Positions 13,070 to 14,682 of a stretch of DNA of 14,682 bases are shown in pieces. This DNA comes from Verrucomicrobiales bacterium (lineage in GTDB: Bacteria > Verrucomicrobiota > Verrucomicrobiia > Limisphaerales > UBA1100). How positions within the stretch are numbered: position 1 is the stretch's first letter; each line of letters starts with the position of its first letter. The notes under the pieces are model-generated. The model was not told the origin of the DNA. It worked only from the letters and a program-made list of their open reading frames with translations, and searched no databases. The stretch is from positions 24,112 through 38,793 of the forward strand of contig PBFV01000010.1 in NCBI GenBank assembly GCA_002718935.1. Direction: 5' to 3'. The translations under genes were made by a program, and so were the position numbers.

Positions 13070-14152
13070 TTAGAAGCTGTAGATGATGTTGAACGCGAGC
13101 GTCTCTTCGTCAGTCGCCACGTTGTCAGCATCCGAGGTGGTGAACTCCACGCGGGAGGTTACGTTTTCCCACAGCTTGTAGTCCAAACCAACAGTCGTGG
13201 ACTCAAGGCCGTCAGCATTGTCCCAACGGGTACCACCAATGTCATGGTTGATGTTACCACGCTCGTGACGGATGTTAAGCGTCAGCTTATCGTTCACGGT
13301 GTAGGCGAAGTAATGGCCCTGCACATTGGAGTCGGCAGCACTATCGGTCTCAACGATGTCCCAAGCAAACTTGTAGGACAGGCCGTCCACCGGCAGCGGG
13401 ATCTCAGCACTGACATAGTTGTAGTCAGTCTCGGAGCCATCGGCACCAACACCTTCAACCATTGCAGCGTACAGCTCTGTGCCGCCTAAGGGGCCGAGGC
13501 TGTCCGGCAAGGTGTAGCTGATGCTAGCCAGCATACCTGTGCTTGAGGTGGAGTTATTGTTGGTTGCGTTCGTAGTGGAATCATTCACCGCACCCACTTG
13601 AATGGCGAGACCATCAGCGATCTGATAACCGGCCAAGATACCAGTGTGGTGAGTGGGTTCCAAAGCAAAGCCGAAGGAGTGGCCGTGGAACGCATTCTCG
13701 TTGTAATTGTAGGTTTCCGCGCCCACAACGGTGCCGAATTGACCAACGGTCAGGTCGATGCCGTTACCAACGGGCAGACGGAGGTTGATGTTCGCCTGCA
13801 TGAGCTCAACGGTACCAGCGGTGCCGTCAGCAGTGCCAATGTCACTAGCAGCTGGGCCAGCCCACAGCTCAACAGTGTAGCCAGTGGCCCACTCGCCTGC
13901 ACCTTGTGCGGAGGCAAGCTTGAGGCTAACCACGTCAAGGGCGTAGCTATCAATGTCATCGCCGGCACGGAAGGTACCTTCCGGAGTCACACCATCTTTA
14001 GCCATCGTGTAGCTAGTGCTTACATAGCCGCTCAGAGTAGTGGAGGCAGCGAGGGCGTTGGCGCCCGCAGCAGCTTCCTGAGCCTGAGCAACAGACGAAA
14101 GGCTCACAACGCCAGCGGCGGCGAGAGCCATGGTCCATTTGTTCATTTTCAT
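13070..14152 (-). CDS. outer-membrane beta-barrel porin-like protein (copy 2)
   Basis: A 360-residue exported protein. The signal peptide is about 1-24 (MKMNKWTMALAAAGVVSLSS, then VAQA) with cleavage at AQA-QE. The mature protein is acidic, rich in Gly, Thr and Asn, lacks cysteine and ends in IIYSF, as for an outer-membrane barrel. Repeated strand pairs such as LTLNIRHERGN and LDYKLWENVTSRVEF are typical of a BBP2/OmpL-like porin; channel activity is inferred. It is a paralogue of the neighbouring copy 1. Signs of strong expression are its own promoter region, an untranslated leader of tens of bases and a very strong terminator. Its base composition seems lower in GC than that of its neighbours, consistent with distinct codon choice, though I did not compute it. 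ATG 14152 or ATG 14146 may be the start. Confidence 0.85.
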   Translation of the reverse strand: MKMNKWTMALAAAGVVSLSSVAQAQEAAAGANALAASTTLSGYVSTSYTMAKDGVTPEGTFRAGDDIDSYALDVVSLKLASAQGAGEWATGYTVELWAGPAASDIGTADGTAGTVELMQANINLRLPVGNGIDLTVGQFGTVVGAETYNYNENAFHGHSFGFALEPTHHTGILAGYQIADGLAIQVGAVNDSTTNATNNNSTSSTGMLASISYTLPDSLGPLGGTELYAAMVEGVGADGSETDYNYVSAEIPLPVDGLSYKFAWDIVETDSAADSNVQGHYFAYTVNDKLTLNIRHERGNINHDIGGTRWDNADGLESTTVGLDYKLWENVTSRVEFTTSDADNVATDEETLAFNIIYSF

Positions 14153-14186
14153 ATCCAGTTTATCTTTCTACGATAGGTTGTTAACG

Positions 14187-14232
14187 TTTATACTGCAGTT
14201 TATGCATATGGGCGCTCGAATAAAATACGCAA
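14187..14232 (-). promoter_or_regulatory. probable promoter region of porin copy 2
   Basis: On the minus strand TTGCGT (14232-14227) is followed after 18 bp by TATGCA (14208-14203), and a second -10-like TATAAA lies at 14192-14187. Which is used cannot be decided by eye. Either gives an untranslated leader of roughly 30-45 nt. The leader lacks a strong Shine-Dalgarno sequence; CTGGAT precedes the ATG. Confidence 0.35.
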
Positions 14233-14268
14233 GCCCCCGCGCCCAAAAAGGCGCTGACGGGGCCTTTT
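14233..14268 (+). terminator. two-part GC hairpin with T-run, probable terminator
   Basis: An outer stem GCCCC (14233-14237) with GGGGC (14259-14263) and an inner stem GCGCC (14239-14243) with GGCGC (14250-14254), loop CAAAAA, then CTTTTCT on the plus strand. It looks like a terminator in the plus direction, yet no plus-strand gene precedes it. In the minus direction it is followed by TTGCGTATTTT and could insulate the porin promoter from upstream reading. Bidirectional use is possible. Confidence 0.5.
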
Positions 14269-14295
14269 CTATGTGAATAAGCAAGGTAGATGCAA

Positions 14296-14315
14296 GTATT
14301 TTTTCAAAAAAATAC
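14296..14315. other. AT-rich inverted repeat
   Basis: GTATTTTTT (14296-14304) and AAAAAATAC (14307-14315) are perfect inverted copies with two bases between. It lies in the non-coding stretch upstream of the 25-codon ORF. It could form a cruciform, act as a protein site, or be a weak U-tract hairpin; no function can be assigned. Confidence 0.35.
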
Positions 14316-14348
14316 GTGTCCGTATCAATTGAATGCGGAGGCTAATTT

Positions 14349-14426
14349 ATGAGTCATAAGAGGTTGATTTCCGATTCCAGCCTAAGCCACACTTATGGCG
14401 AGGGGGAGTTTCCCAGAGCAAATTAA
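14349..14426 (+). CDS. possible 25-aa small protein or leader peptide
   Basis: A GGAGG (14337-14341) lies 7 nt before ATG 14349, the best Shine-Dalgarno and start spacing in the window, followed by 25 sense codons and TAA. The peptide begins MSHKRLISDSS and ends GEGEFPRAN; it is hydrophilic with no recognisable domain. It may be a true small protein, a leader peptide, or a chance ORF. Its TAA overlaps the stop of a minus-strand ORF within TTAA. I cannot assign a function. Confidence 0.3.
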   Translation: MSHKRLISDSSLSHTYGEGEFPRAN

Positions 14427-14623
14427 CAGGGATGCGGCGGTATATCCTTGCGAATATCGTCGACCACGCAACCGAAGAAAACCATAAAACAGGTGAAAAT
14501 TAAAAAAAAACCAACAAAAAGCCAGTTTTTCTGGAAGGATTGCCTGTGAAAAAAGTGTGGATTACGTGAATAAACGGCTTTACCCCTCGTCCCATCGGTA
14601 TGCGGCTGCTTTCTTGGCTGCAT
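14423..14623 (-). CDS. possible small single-pass membrane protein, 66 aa
   Basis: The ORF has a basic N-terminal half (MQPRKQPHTDGTRGK), a hydrophobic stretch at about 34-51 (WLFVGFFLIFTCFMVFFG) and a charged end VVDDIRKDIPPHPC. This is a plausible small membrane protein, N-terminus inside. However, the hydrophobic part is coded by T-rich sequence that would give Phe-rich translation by chance, and no Shine-Dalgarno precedes the ATG at 14623. No family is recognised. The stretch from 14624 to the window end shows no other gene. Confidence 0.35.
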   Translation of the reverse strand: MQPRKQPHTDGTRGKAVYSRNPHFFHRQSFQKNWLFVGFFLIFTCFMVFFGCVVDDIRKDIPPHPC

Positions 14624-14661
14624 ACAGGGAGGACGACAAAAAAGACAGGTTGGGTAGCCCG

Positions 14662-14682
14662 CCGGCTCTGGAAACAGACCGG
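14662..14682. other. edge hairpin with GAAA tetraloop
   Basis: CTG (14668-14670), GAAA, CAG (14675-14677) with an outer CCGG (14662-14665) and CCGG (14679-14682) pair. A GNRA loop suggests a structured RNA, but the element is cut by the window edge and is short enough to be chance. Confidence 0.2.

Noticed and set aside
14556..14564. TGTGGATTA as a DnaA box
   Set aside because: A single 8 of 9 match with no others nearby; expected by chance.
14570..14682. tRNA or other structured RNA at the right edge
   Set aside because: No cloverleaf, anticodon or T-loop pattern found; only a short hairpin at the cut edge.
1..14682. Mobile elements, CRISPR arrays or defence genes
   Set aside because: No transposase, integrase, terminal inverted repeats, spaced direct-repeat arrays or nuclease/methylase motifs were seen; the genes are core functions.

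Overview
The window looks like chromosomal core DNA from a GC-rich Gram-negative bacterium. LpxA (lipid A synthesis), LspA and two outer-membrane beta-barrel proteins ending in Phe show an outer membrane. The two barrel proteins share a mature N-terminus of the type xxLSGYVSTxY, which I associate with the BBP2/OmpL-like porins abundant in Verrucomicrobiota. Together with the gene content this makes a Verrucomicrobiota (PVC) origin the best guess, but no 16S gene or other decisive marker is present. I see no mobile element, CRISPR array, rRNA or tRNA.

Layout. (1) 27-1824, plus strand: a small conserved-looking protein, then a pyrimidine operon pyrR-pyrB. Its leader carries a recognisable PyrR-binding RNA hairpin and an intrinsic terminator whose T-tract touches the pyrR start codon. 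(2) 1821-3276, minus strand: a two-subunit class I (4Fe-4S) fumarase, alpha then beta. (3) 3364-4191, plus strand: a protein with two membrane segments, a coiled coil and a C-terminal GrpE-like domain, divergent from the fumarase. (4) 9649-4192, minus strand: a compact six-gene run dnaN-lspA-miaA-hflX-radC-lpxA covering the replication clamp, lipoprotein maturation, tRNA modification, a ribosome-associated GTPase, a RadC-type JAMM protein and lipid A synthesis. (5) 9650-9854: a non-coding stretch upstream of dnaN with a TATAAT box, DnaA-box-like 9-mers and short repeats. (6) 11000-9855, minus strand: a NifS/IscS-type cysteine desulfurase, divergent by 29 bp from uppP (11030-11875, plus strand). 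(7) 14152-11876, minus strand: two tandem paralogous porin-like genes separated by a strong UUCG-tetraloop terminator. (8) 14153-14682: an AT-richer flank with hairpins and two doubtful small ORFs.

How it is organised. Shine-Dalgarno sequences are mostly absent. Several start codons instead lie 7-8 nt downstream of a -10-like hexamer, which suggests leaderless transcripts for the fumarase, the GrpE-like gene, dnaN and perhaps uppP. All three convergent gene junctions have no intergenic space (one overlaps by the 4 bases TTAA), so terminators cannot lie between these genes and their 3' ends are probably transcribed from both strands. The most notable items are the membrane-anchored GrpE-like protein, the PyrR attenuator abutting its own start codon, and the divergent leaderless promoter pair at 3277-3363.
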